This document shows, in pieces, positions 54,364 through 63,498 of a stretch of DNA of 64,000 bases. Numbering within the stretch: position 1 is the stretch's first letter; each line of letters begins with the position of its first letter. Origin of the DNA: an uncultured Hyphomicrobiales bacterium (lineage in GTDB: Bacteria > Pseudomonadota > Alphaproteobacteria > Rhizobiales > Xanthobacteraceae); the NCBI GenBank assembly GCA_903878085.1, contig CAIRGJ010000012.1, forward strand, positions 62,001 to 126,000, written 5' to 3'. The position numbers were made by a program, and so were the translations under genes. Below the pieces are notes generated by a model. It ran no database searches, was not told the DNA's origin, and saw only the letters and a program-made list of their open reading frames with translations.

Positions 54364-55635
54364 TTATTTCGCGATCGCCTTTTCGTAGGGGTAGATCACC
54401 TCGCCGCTCTTGAACTCCGGCGGATAGATGATCACTTCGGTCGACAGATCGCGGAAGTCGTCGATCTTGTTGCCCTTGATGTTCTGGAACTGCGCGGCCA
54501 TCACGCGTTCCACCACCCACTCACCGTCCTTGCCGAATTTGACGTCGCCGACAACGGTCTTGAACGTCGCTTTGCGGATGTAGTCGGCGAGTTTGCCGTC
54601 ATCGAGCGTCTTGGTCTCGCCGATCGCCTGGCCGAGCACCTGCAGATAGGAATAGGCCCAGACCGGCATGTAGTAGCCGAGCGGGTCGACGCCCTCGGCG
54701 CCGGCACGTTCCTGATACTTCTTCAGGAGTTCGAGCGAGCCCGGGAACGCCATCGATTTCTGCGGCAGCCAGGTTTCGAAGTTAACCAGACCGTTGAGCA
54801 TCGGGCCAAGCTGGGTCTTGAACACCGTCGCCTGCAGGCCGACCATCGCGCCGCCCCACATCTTCGGCTTGAAGCCGACTTCGAGCATGGCCTTGACCAT
54901 GCCGACCGAGTCGAGCGGATAGGAGCAGATCACGAACAAATCGGGATTGGTCGCCGCCACCGCACGCACGACGGGCGAGAAGTCGGTGGTCGCCGGCGGA
55001 TAGGTCTTGTTGTAAACGACCTTGAAGCCGGCGGTCTTGGCATTCTCCGCCGCGCCTTCGCAGGCATTGCGGCCGAACTCGGCGTCCGCCATCGCGATGG
55101 CGATGGTCTGCGGCTTCGGCGTCTGCTGCTCGGCCACTTTGAAGAAGCCGCGCGTGAAGGCCGGCTTCGGCGTCGGGCCATTCGCGATCATCGAGAAATA
55201 GCGATCGTATTTGAACTGCTCGTTCACGCCGGTGCCGAACAGGCTGATGAACAGCTTTTTCTTCTGGATCGCGATTGGAATCGCAGGCGCGATCTGGCCG
55301 GAAGCATAACCGCTGACGATCAGATCGACTTTGTCGATGTCCAGCAGCTTGGTGTAGATGCCGGGCACGGTCGACGGATTGCTCTGGTCGTCGAAGTAGA
55401 CGAGCTTGACTTGACGCCCCAGCAGCCCGCCCTTGGCGTTGGTGTCGTCTTCCCAGATTTTCATCGCCAGCAAAGACGACTTGCCGTTGGCCGACAACGG
55501 GCCGGTCAGCGACATACCGAAGCCGATCTTGATGGGCTCCTGCGCTTGGGCCGGCGCGGCGGCAAACAGCAGCGCGGCGGCCGCAGCCGAACACGCCAAC
55601 TGGCTTAAATTAGTCCATTGCGATCTCGTGGACAT
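54364..55635 (-). CDS. ABC transporter substrate-binding protein, branched-chain amino acid (LivJ/HAAT) type
   Basis: A 423-residue periplasmic binding protein. The signal peptide (about 1-32) ends AAPAQA. The mature chain starts EPIKIGFGMSLTGPLSANGKSSLLAMKIWEDD, the Peripla_BP_6 signature, and continues with GLLGRQVKLVYFDDQSNPSTVPGIYTKLLD and a C-terminal lobe with DPLGYYMPVWAYSYLQVLGQAI. No permease or ATPase genes are in the window. Members of this group bind amino acids, amides or aromatic acids. AGGAAGG supports the ATG at 55635 over the ATG at 55644. It sits between MetE-like genes 2 and 3. Confidence 0.92.
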   Translation of the reverse strand: MSTRSQWTNLSQLACSAAAAALLFAAAPAQAQEPIKIGFGMSLTGPLSANGKSSLLAMKIWEDDTNAKGGLLGRQVKLVYFDDQSNPSTVPGIYTKLLDIDKVDLIVSGYASGQIAPAIPIAIQKKKLFISLFGTGVNEQFKYDRYFSMIANGPTPKPAFTRGFFKVAEQQTPKPQTIAIAMADAEFGRNACEGAAENAKTAGFKVVYNKTYPPATTDFSPVVRAVAATNPDLFVICSYPLDSVGMVKAMLEVGFKPKMWGGAMVGLQATVFKTQLGPMLNGLVNFETWLPQKSMAFPGSLELLKKYQERAGAEGVDPLGYYMPVWAYSYLQVLGQAIGETKTLDDGKLADYIRKATFKTVVGDVKFGKDGEWVVERVMAAQFQNIKGNKIDDFRDLSTEVIIYPPEFKSGEVIYPYEKAIAK

Positions 55636-55749
55636 TTTTTCCATCCCTTCCTGTTGATTTCTCTGGATACGGCGTAATCAGGTTGTGATCTTCTACGATA
55701 TCCCGCGTGGCGACCCTATCGGCAAGCGGCCGGGTAGATTTGAGCAAGA

Positions 55750-56859
55750 TCAATAGCGGCCCCACACCTCGTCGGCCAGCTCCACGATCATCCGCAGCTT
55801 GGCCCACTGCTCGTCCTCGGCCAGCACGTTGCCTTCCTCGGTGGAGGCAAAGCCGCACTGCGGCGACAGGCAAAGCTGATCGAGCGCGACGTATTTGGTG
55901 GCCTCGTCGATGCGGCGCTTGATGTCGTCTTTGGATTCCAGCCGCCCGCTTTTAGACGTGACCAGACCGAGCACCAGTTGCTTCTTGCCCTTGGGGAAGA
56001 AGCGCAGCGGCTCGAAGCCGCCGGCGCGGTCGCTGTCGTATTCGAGGAAATAACCGTCGAGATTGGTATTGCCGAGCAATTCCGCGGCGACGAACTCGTA
56101 ACCGCCCTCGGCGATCCAGGTCGAGCGGAAATTACCGCGGCAGGAGTGCATGGTGATCGCCATGTCGGCGGGTTTGCCTTCGAGCGCGGCGCGGGTGACC
56201 TGCGCATAGATCGCCGGCAGCTTGTTTGGATCGTCACCGCGTTTGACCGATTCCTCGCGCTCGTGCGGGTCGCACATCATCGCCCAGGCGGTGTCGTCGA
56301 GTTGCAGATAACGGCAGCCGGCGTCGTAGAAGGCGCGGATCGCCTTGCGCCACGTCTCCGCAATGTCGTCAAAGAATACATCGATGTCCGGGTAAGCGTC
56401 CTTGCTGACCCGCGCCCGGCCCTGCCTGAAGTGGAAGGTCGACGGCGCCGGGATCGTCATCTTCGGCGTGACGTTGCAGTGCGCCTTAAGAAATTTGAAA
56501 TGCTCGAGGTGTGAATGACCGGCGAAGCCGACCTTGCCGTCGATCAGAATGCCTTCGCTCTTGGTCTCGACGCCGTGGAATTTGATCGCCGGCATCGGCA
56601 CCATCGTGACGCCTTGCAGCTCGCGGAAGAAATCGAAATGCCACCACGAGCGGCGGAATTCGCCGTCGGTGGCCAGCTGCAGGCCGACGTCCTGCTGCTT
56701 CTTGATGACCTTCTCGATTTCGCGGTCTTCGACCGCCTTCAACGCGGCGGCGTCGATTTCGCCTTTGGCGAATTTGGCACGGGCGTCTTTCAGCGCGGCC
56801 GGCCGCAACAAACTGCCGACATGATCGGCGCGGAACGGCGGTGTGGCGCGCTGGGACAT
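55750..56859 (-). CDS. Cobalamin-independent methionine synthase II family protein, copy 2
   Basis: A 369-residue paralogue starting MSQRATPPFRADHVGSLLRP. Zinc ligands: TMHSCRGNFRST and CLSPQCGFASTEEG. It shares SWWHFDFFRELQG with the 57 kb copy's SFWHFDFFSMLDG and LDGYFLEYDSDRAGGFEPLRFFPKG, so copies 1 and 2 form one pair and copies 3 and 4 the other. It lies directly upstream of the ABC binding-protein gene, with about 115 bp between stop and start codons. Confidence 0.88.
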   Translation of the reverse strand: MSQRATPPFRADHVGSLLRPAALKDARAKFAKGEIDAAALKAVEDREIEKVIKKQQDVGLQLATDGEFRRSWWHFDFFRELQGVTMVPMPAIKFHGVETKSEGILIDGKVGFAGHSHLEHFKFLKAHCNVTPKMTIPAPSTFHFRQGRARVSKDAYPDIDVFFDDIAETWRKAIRAFYDAGCRYLQLDDTAWAMMCDPHEREESVKRGDDPNKLPAIYAQVTRAALEGKPADMAITMHSCRGNFRSTWIAEGGYEFVAAELLGNTNLDGYFLEYDSDRAGGFEPLRFFPKGKKQLVLGLVTSKSGRLESKDDIKRRIDEATKYVALDQLCLSPQCGFASTEEGNVLAEDEQWAKLRMIVELADEVWGRY

Positions 56860-56882
56860 ATGTTTCGCTCCCTATTTTTCTT

Positions 56883-56981
56883 GTCATGGCCGGGCTTGAC
56901 CCGGCCATCCCGCGTAGGGACGCGTTGTGCTCTCCTAAGCGGGATCACCGGGTCACGCGCTTTGCGCGGCCCGGTGATGAC
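56883..56981. repeat. Intergenic palindromes, GTCATGGCCGGG type
   Basis: A hairpin ATGGCCGGGCTTGACCCGGCCAT at 56886-56908 and a second GGATCACCGGGTCACGCGC/GCGCGGCCCGGTGATGAC near 56942-56981. The outer ends are GTCATGG and its inverse. It separates MetE-like copies 1 and 2. Confidence 0.75.
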
Positions 56982-56992
56982 ACGTTATTAGA

Positions 56993-58105
56993 TTACTTCC
57001 CCCAAACTTCCTTGCTCAGATCCACGATCATCTTGAACTTGGCCCACATCTCGTCCTCGGCCAGCACGTTGCCTTCCTCGGTCGAGGCAAAGCCGCATTG
57101 CGGCGACAGCGCGAGCTGTTCGAGCGCGACGAACTTGGTCGCCTCCTGGATGCGCCGTTTGATGTCCTCGGGCTGCTCCAGCTGGCCGGACTTCGACGTG
57201 ATCAGGCCAAGCACAACGATCTTGTTGCCCTTCGGCAGGAAGCGCAGCGGTTCAAAACCGCCGGCGCGATCGGTGTCATATTCCAGGAAGTAGCCATCGT
57301 AGTTGCACTTGGCGAGCAGGCTTTCGGCCACCGGCTCATAACCGCCCGACGAGATGAACGTGGAGCGGAAATTGCCGCGGCAGACATGGGTGGTGATCGT
57401 CATGTCAGCGGGCTTGGCCTCAAGCGCCTTGTTGATGCACTTGGTGTAGGTGTCCTGCAGATGATCGACGTCGAGGCCGCGGTCGCGCGCCTTCTGCAAT
57501 TCCTCTTTCGAGCAGAGGTAGGCCCAGGCGGTGTCGTCAAACTGCAGATAGCGGCAGCCCGCCGCGTAGAACGCTTTGATCGCGTTCTGATAGGCGATGG
57601 CCAGATCGTCGAAGATGGCGTCGCGGCTGGCGTAAGCGGCTTTGTTGACCGAGCCCGGCTCCAAACGGAAATGCAGCACAGTCGGGCTGGGGATCGTCAT
57701 CTTCGGCGTCACCTTGGTGTGCGCCTTCAGAAACTTGAAATGCTCCAGCATCGGATGATTGGCGGAGAAGCCGATCTTGCCGTTGATGCGGATCGACTGC
57801 GCCTTGGTCTGCACGCCCTGAAACTGGATGCCGTGGTCAAGCTCATAGAGCTCGCAGCCATCGAGCATGCTGAAAAAATCGAAGTGCCAGAAGGAGCGGC
57901 GGAATTCGCCGTCGGTCGCAAGCTGCAGGCCGACGTCTTCCTGCTTCTTGATGATCTTCTCGATCTCGCGGTCTTCAACTTCCTTGAGCTGAGCCGCGGT
58001 GATCTCGCCCTTCTCGCGCCTCGCGCGAGCCTGCTTGACCGGCGCGGTGCGCAGAATGCTGCCGACATGGTCGGCGCGGAACGGCGGTTTGGTACGCTGC
58101 GTCAT
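56993..58105 (-). CDS. Cobalamin-independent methionine synthase II family protein, copy 1
   Basis: A 370-residue paralogue, first of the four in the reading direction, starting MTQRTKPPFRADHVGSILRT. Zinc ligands: TTHVCRGNFRST and ALSPQCGFASTEEG; the residue before LSPQC is Ala where the other three have Cys. Other differences: LGLITSKSGQLEQPEDIKRR and KCNYDGYFLEYDTDRAGG. A palindromic repeat lies just upstream, then the MetF-like gene on the same strand. Confidence 0.88.
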   Translation of the reverse strand: MTQRTKPPFRADHVGSILRTAPVKQARARREKGEITAAQLKEVEDREIEKIIKKQEDVGLQLATDGEFRRSFWHFDFFSMLDGCELYELDHGIQFQGVQTKAQSIRINGKIGFSANHPMLEHFKFLKAHTKVTPKMTIPSPTVLHFRLEPGSVNKAAYASRDAIFDDLAIAYQNAIKAFYAAGCRYLQFDDTAWAYLCSKEELQKARDRGLDVDHLQDTYTKCINKALEAKPADMTITTHVCRGNFRSTFISSGGYEPVAESLLAKCNYDGYFLEYDTDRAGGFEPLRFLPKGNKIVVLGLITSKSGQLEQPEDIKRRIQEATKFVALEQLALSPQCGFASTEEGNVLAEDEMWAKFKMIVDLSKEVWGK

Positions 58106-58128
58106 GAGATCCTCCAGGGTCGTTTTTT

Positions 58129-58177
58129 GCGCGTGATCTTATCCGAAAATCGGTGCCCACTTTTCGGGATCACGCGC
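58129..58177. repeat. GCGTGATC-type intergenic palindrome, copy 1
   Basis: GCGTGATC...GATCACGC inverted ends with an inner CCGAAAA/TTTTCGG pair (ATCCGAAAATCGGTGCCCACTTTTCGG-like core). It matches copies at 59034-59078 and 61394-61443. It sits between the MetF-like gene and MetE-like copy 1. Confidence 0.8.
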
Positions 58178-58185
58178 TTAGCACG

Positions 58186-59019
58186 TCAGGCGGCAATTCG
58201 TCCCGCAGCGGCTTCGCATGCATAGCGGGCGGTTTCAACTGCCCCGCCGAATGAAAAATAATGCGGGCTGGCGCCGAGGTCGCCGGCTGTTTCCAGGGCC
58301 GCCAGAATGGCATCCGGGCCGGCAGCTTGGCCGGCAACTTGGCCGATCAGACCGCGACCGGTGCCGGACATCAGGCCGCGCAAGGAGGCGGAGACGCCGC
58401 ATCGTTTGGCGTAGCGCAGCAGCCCGGTGACGCTGGCGGGGCCGGCCATGCCGACCTTCACCGGCACGGTGATGCCGCAGGCGCGCAATTGCCGCAGCCA
58501 GGCGACGATCCGCTCCGGCGAGAACGAGAACTGACTGACGATGCTGACCCGCAGACCGGCGGCGCGGGCCGCGGCGATCTTCTGGTCGAGCGCGGCTTCC
58601 AGCCGGCTCAGCGCGATGCGCGGATGGCCTTCCGGATAGCCGCCGATGCCGATGTCCTCGATGCCGGCCTCGCGTAATCCGCCGTTCTGGATCACCGACA
58701 GCGCATCGGCGAACGGCCCCGACGACTCGACGTCGCCGCCAATGATCAGAAGCCGCTTAATATCCGCCTCGCCGCGCAGTCCGGCGAGCAGTTCGCTCAG
58801 TTGCTTGGCGCTGGCGATACGCCGCGCGGCAATATGGGCGACCGGCTCCAGACCGGCCTTGCGCAGGCCCGCCGCAGCGCCGACCTGCGCCTGCGGATCG
58901 ACCGTCGGCACCGCGGTCAGATAAACCGGTGTGCCGGGCGGCAGGATTGCGGCCAGCGCGGCGATCTCGGCCGCGTCCGGCCGCGTGGCTTCGAGCGAGA
59001 AGTTCCGGGTAATGCCCAT
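58186..59019 (-). CDS. Methylenetetrahydrofolate reductase (MetF)-like protein
   Basis: A 277-residue protein with the MTHFR barrel pattern: FSLEATRP with the catalytic-position Glu, VAHIAAR, LLIIGGDVESSGPF (the GD position), IGGYPEGHP (the YPEVHP equivalent) and IVSQFSFSPERI (the TQFFFD equivalent). It should interconvert 5-methyl- and 5,10-methylene-tetrahydrofolate with FAD. The sequence is divergent from housekeeping MetF, with GIT in place of a longer N-terminus. The ATG at 59019 is used; upstream codons come from a palindrome. Its place beside four MetE-like genes suggests it handles 5-methyl-THF made there. Confidence 0.85.
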   Translation of the reverse strand: MGITRNFSLEATRPDAAEIAALAAILPPGTPVYLTAVPTVDPQAQVGAAAGLRKAGLEPVAHIAARRIASAKQLSELLAGLRGEADIKRLLIIGGDVESSGPFADALSVIQNGGLREAGIEDIGIGGYPEGHPRIALSRLEAALDQKIAAARAAGLRVSIVSQFSFSPERIVAWLRQLRACGITVPVKVGMAGPASVTGLLRYAKRCGVSASLRGLMSGTGRGLIGQVAGQAAGPDAILAALETAGDLGASPHYFSFGGAVETARYACEAAAGRIAA

Positions 59020-59033
59020 GCTTTTTTCTTCGC

Positions 59034-59078
59034 GCATGATCTGATCCGAAAACCGGTGACCACTTTTCTGGATCATGC
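59034..59078. repeat. GCGTGATC-type intergenic palindrome, copy 2
   Basis: GCATGATC...GATCATGC inverted ends with the CCGAAAACCGGTGACCACTTTTC-like core. It occupies almost the whole gap between the HTH-methyltransferase stop and the MetF-like start. Confidence 0.8.
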
Positions 59079-59079
59079 G

Positions 59080-60489
59080 TTACTCCCGCCGGCGCGAGAT
59101 CACGAAAGACTCGTCGTAGAACCACAGCCCGCCGTGCTGCTGCAGCACGTCGCGCGTCGCCTCGATGTAGCGGCGGTCGCTGTTGACGTCGGCCAGACGG
59201 TCGTCCTCGATTTGCGCCACGTAGATCGCGGCATTCCAGGCGGCGAGCAGCGTCGAGGTGCCGATCGACGATGATATTTCCGACGGCAGCGTGTGCATCT
59301 CGTAGCGGAACAGCGAACGCTCGTCGGAATAGGCGTTGAAGTTGAGATCGCGGGCGGCAGATCCGAGTTCGTGCTTCACCACCTTGAGCAATTCGTGGCG
59401 GCTATGCATGAACGGATTATCCTCCGGCCAGACCTTGTGAATAATCTCCATGCCGGGATCGCGTCCGTAGGAGTGGATCGCGATCATGCGGCCGCCCGGC
59501 CCGAGCGCCCGCGCCAAAGGCGCCAGCACGCGCTTGGCCTTGAACTCTACCGAGGCGCGCGCGCGATAGGGCTGCGACGCGATGACAAGATCGTAATCGG
59601 CGACCGTACCGCCCGGCTTGGGGATGACCTGATCGAGCAGGAACTTGTGATCGTTGCGATAGAGCACCAGCACCACCGGGCGCTCATAGACCGGATTGCC
59701 GCTTTTCGGCGAGACCCGCGCTTTCCAGTTTTCGCCGAGGAACGGTTCGAGCGCGGTGATCTGCTGCTCGAAACTGTGTGCGGTGTTGCCTTCCAGCGGC
59801 ATTTCTTTCCAGACCATGCTGGACGCGGCCGTCACCGACTTGACCGACAGCCACGGCGCTTCGGCGTAAGCGAGATTGGTCAGCACGATCACGCTGGACG
59901 GATGCTCGATGAATCGGTCGGCCATCTTCTGCAGCGTGAGGCGCACATCCTCGAGGCTGATTTCCTTGGCCACGATATAAAACGGCATGGTCGGATAGCG
60001 GTCATGCATCGAGCGCATCACGCGCGCCAGCACGGTGCCGTCGCCGACACCGGCATCGAACACGCGCACCGCCGGCGGCCGCGGGTGAATATTGGCGAGT
60101 TCGAGGCTGACGCGGTTGGCGACTTCCCATTTCTCGCTGCACGTATTCACGAACAGCAGATATTTCTGCCGGTTGTCGAAGAAGCGGAAATTGCGCTGCG
60201 GGTCGTCGCTCGCCTGGCCCGATGCGAGCGGCGGCGCCAGCGGCTTCATCGGCGGCATTGCGGTCTGCGTGGCGGGATCGAACAACATGCGGCGGCGCGC
60301 CGGCGCGGCGCCCGCATGGTGCGCCATGAAGGAGCGGATGCGGTCCAACGTATCGGTGGTGATGCGGCCGCCGTTGCGCAGGCGGCTGGCGAGCTTGCCG
60401 TCGTTGACGGCGCGGCGGCCGAAGGTCGATTCCGCCAGTCCGCGCTGGCGGCAGAATTCGCCGATCTCCTGAAGGATGGCTTCGTTCAT
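59080..60489 (-). CDS. SAM-dependent methyltransferase with N-terminal HTH-like domain
   Basis: A 469-residue protein. Residues 1-55 (EIGFCRQ-like EIGEFCRQRGLAESTFGRR, AVNDGKLASRLRNGGRITTDTLDRIRSFM) resemble a small HTH found in other alphaproteobacterial regulators. Residues ~60-100 are a Pro/Ala linker. The rest is a methyltransferase-like domain with motif I RVFDAGVGDGTVLARVM and a C-terminal GGRMIAIHSYGRDPGMEIIHKVWP. The ATG at 60489 follows AAGGA. I know no characterised homologue. Five GTGGGC hexamers lie in its 275 bp upstream region. Confidence 0.78.
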   Translation of the reverse strand: MNEAILQEIGEFCRQRGLAESTFGRRAVNDGKLASRLRNGGRITTDTLDRIRSFMAHHAGAAPARRRMLFDPATQTAMPPMKPLAPPLASGQASDDPQRNFRFFDNRQKYLLFVNTCSEKWEVANRVSLELANIHPRPPAVRVFDAGVGDGTVLARVMRSMHDRYPTMPFYIVAKEISLEDVRLTLQKMADRFIEHPSSVIVLTNLAYAEAPWLSVKSVTAASSMVWKEMPLEGNTAHSFEQQITALEPFLGENWKARVSPKSGNPVYERPVVLVLYRNDHKFLLDQVIPKPGGTVADYDLVIASQPYRARASVEFKAKRVLAPLARALGPGGRMIAIHSYGRDPGMEIIHKVWPEDNPFMHSRHELLKVVKHELGSAARDLNFNAYSDERSLFRYEMHTLPSEISSSIGTSTLLAAWNAAIYVAQIEDDRLADVNSDRRYIEATRDVLQQHGGLWFYDESFVISRRRE

Positions 60490-60594
60490 GGCGGCGCGTC
60501 CTTGCATTTCCTCTGCCGGCTCTGATGGCCGTTCAGATGCAAAGACAACCAAGCCGCTCGACACTCGTCAACAGCTGAACTCAACTCAAGATAG

Positions 60595-60744
60595 TTGGGC
60601 AGCGTGGGTGGGCAACCAATTTTGAGAAAAAATACATGGCTTCAATGCAGGATTGGCGAATAATTTTTTATGTTTCGTTTGCCCACCCAATATAGTGGGC
60701 TAAATCCCACATTCAGAGCCAGCGCGTGGGCGTGAGTGGGCAAC
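60595..60744. promoter_or_regulatory. GTGGGC-hexamer array upstream of the HTH-methyltransferase
   Basis: GTGGGC occurs on the plus strand at 60608, 60695, 60726 and 60736, and on the minus strand (GCCCAC) at 60681; TTGGGC lies at 60595. GGGTGGGCAACC (60606-60617) and GTTTGCCCACCC (60677-60688) form an inverted pair 60 bp apart, and GTGGGCTAAATCCCAC (60695-60710) is a further small palindrome. The region between is AT-rich. It lies between the HTH-methyltransferase and pcaG; no gene is seen in 60490-60764. Confidence 0.5.
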
Positions 60745-60764
60745 ACAGCCCCGCCATAACTTAT

Positions 60765-61379
60765 TCAGATATCGAAGAAAACCGTTTCGTTATCGCCCTG
60801 GACGTGGATGTCGAAGCGATAGCACGAAGGCTCGGTGCCGGCCTCTTTGTGGGCAATCAGCGTCCCACGCCGGTCGGCGGGCACGAGGTTCAGGATCGAA
60901 TCGGTGGCGTTAGCGGCCTCGTCGGAGAAATACAGCCGCGTATAAATCTGCCGCAGCATGCCGCGCGAGAAGATGCAGACCACGATGTGCGGCGCCTGCG
61001 ATTTGCCGTTCGGGCCAGCGACCGCGCCGGGCTTGACGGTGTCGAAGCCGAACACGCCGTTCTTGTCGGTGGCGGAACGGCCGAAACCGGTGAACTTGGC
61101 GTTCGGCCGCGGCTGCTCGCCGCGCGCGTGAAGATAGCGGCCTTGCGAATCGGCCTGCCAGATTTCGATCATGGCGTCGTTGATTTGCACGCCGTCGCCG
61201 TCGGTGATGCGGCCCTCGATGTGGATCTTCTGGCCTGTGGCGTCGGGCGTGATCAGATTGTCGCCGACGGTTTCCTTCCAGCTATAGCTGCCGTTGGGGG
61301 CCCACTCGCAGCGTCCTTTGGGCGTCAGGCCGTAGGCGAAGAACGGGCCGACGGTTTGTGAAGGCGTAATGTCTGACAT
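60765..61379 (-). CDS. pcaG: Protocatechuate 3,4-dioxygenase, alpha subunit
   Basis: A 204-residue intradiol dioxygenase alpha chain, starting SDITPSQTVGPFFAYGLTP. It pairs with PcaH to cut protocatechuate between its hydroxyls to 3-carboxy-cis,cis-muconate. It contains GDGVQINDAMIEIWQADSQGRY, PHIVVCIFSRGMLRQIYTRLYF and an ending CYRFDIHVQGDNETVFFDI; the Fe-binding Tyr/His set is not expected on the alpha chain. The ATG at 61379 is used. It follows pcaH with a palindromic repeat in the gap. Confidence 0.96.
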   Translation of the reverse strand: MSDITPSQTVGPFFAYGLTPKGRCEWAPNGSYSWKETVGDNLITPDATGQKIHIEGRITDGDGVQINDAMIEIWQADSQGRYLHARGEQPRPNAKFTGFGRSATDKNGVFGFDTVKPGAVAGPNGKSQAPHIVVCIFSRGMLRQIYTRLYFSDEAANATDSILNLVPADRRGTLIAHKEAGTEPSCYRFDIHVQGDNETVFFDI

Positions 61380-61393
61380 CATTGTTTCCTTAT

Positions 61394-61443
61394 GCGCGTG
61401 GTCCGATCCGAACGCCGGCTCTCCGGTTTTCGGGATCGGGCGC
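61394..61443. repeat. GCGTGATC-type intergenic palindrome, copy 3
   Basis: GCGCGTGGTCCGATCCGAAC...GGTTTTCGGGATCGGGCGC, inside the 63 bp gap between the pcaH stop and the pcaG start. It overlaps the first base of the pcaH stop. Confidence 0.7.
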
Positions 61444-62150
61444 TAGTGCTCGTCGTTGTCTAAGGGAGTCTGTTCACGGCCGCGCAGCACGATGTCCCAG
61501 CGGAAGCACAACGCCCAATCGGGAATGGTGTTTTCCAGATCGAAGGTCGAGACCATGCGCAGCCGCGCTTTTTCATCCGGCACCGAATTGAAGATCGGGT
61601 CGTAGGGGAACAGGTAATCGCCGGGGAAATACATCTGCGTGACCAGGCGGGTCAGGAACGACTGGCCGAACACCGAGAAGTGGATGTGATTGGGCCGCCA
61701 GGCGTTGTGATGATTGCCCCACGGATAGGCGCCGGGCTTCACCGTGATGAATTTGTAGTAGCCGTTCTTGTCGGTGATGGTGCGGCCAGTGCCGGTGAAG
61801 TTCGGATCGAGCGGCGCCGGGTGCTGATCGACGATGTGGACGTAGCGGCCGCAGGCATTGGCCTGCCAGATTTCCACCAGCGTGTCGGCGACCGGCCGCT
61901 TGTCCTCATCGTAAACGTGGCCGTGCACGATGATGCGCTCGCCCAGCGGCTCGCCTTTGTGCTGCTTGGTGAGATCGGCGTCGCCGTCCTGCACCGCGTC
62001 ATGGCCGAAAACCGGCCCGGTCAGTTCGGACAGCGTATGCGGCACGATGATCAGCGGCTTCGACGGCGAACGCTTGACCGTGCTTTTGTATTCCGGACTC
62101 AAGTGCTTCGGATAAGCGTTCAGGCTTTCCTTGGGATAGATCAGCGACAT
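61443..62150 (-). CDS. pcaH: Protocatechuate 3,4-dioxygenase, beta subunit
   Basis: A 235-residue catalytic chain with the Fe(III) ligands in the expected places: Tyr of GRYVHI, then Tyr and two His in KPGAYPWGN and RPNHIHFSVFG. The RVHGHVYDEDKRPVADTLVEIWQANACGRY-like segment is diagnostic of PcaH. The C-terminus ends in LRGREQTPLDNDEH. pcaF lies 12 bp upstream on the same strand, and pcaG follows, giving an operon order pcaF-pcaH-pcaG. Other beta-ketoadipate genes are not in the window. Confidence 0.97.
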   Translation of the reverse strand: MSLIYPKESLNAYPKHLSPEYKSTVKRSPSKPLIIVPHTLSELTGPVFGHDAVQDGDADLTKQHKGEPLGERIIVHGHVYDEDKRPVADTLVEIWQANACGRYVHIVDQHPAPLDPNFTGTGRTITDKNGYYKFITVKPGAYPWGNHHNAWRPNHIHFSVFGQSFLTRLVTQMYFPGDYLFPYDPIFNSVPDEKARLRMVSTFDLENTIPDWALCFRWDIVLRGREQTPLDNDEH

Positions 62151-62162
62151 TCCTGTTGTCCT

Positions 62163-63374
<1,212 letters not shown>

Positions 63375-63498
63375 TGACGGCCCCGGATTGCAATAATGCG
63401 GGCATTTGGCCCGGTTTTCGAAACCGTATTTACGGCCCGCCACGGACAGGGTCAAATGGCGAAACAGAGATAAGTTTGGGTTCCAACCAGTGGCAGCC

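Noticed and set aside
53173-55608. An 811-codon plus-strand open frame opposite two MetE-like genes and the ABC binding-protein gene
   Set aside because: It is antisense to three genes with clear families, has no recognisable domain, and is Arg/His/Asp/Gln-rich as expected for a shadow frame in high-GC DNA.
56883-56981. Intergenic palindromes considered as CRISPR or IS ends
   Set aside because: Repeats are few, not regularly spaced, and no transposase or cas gene is present.
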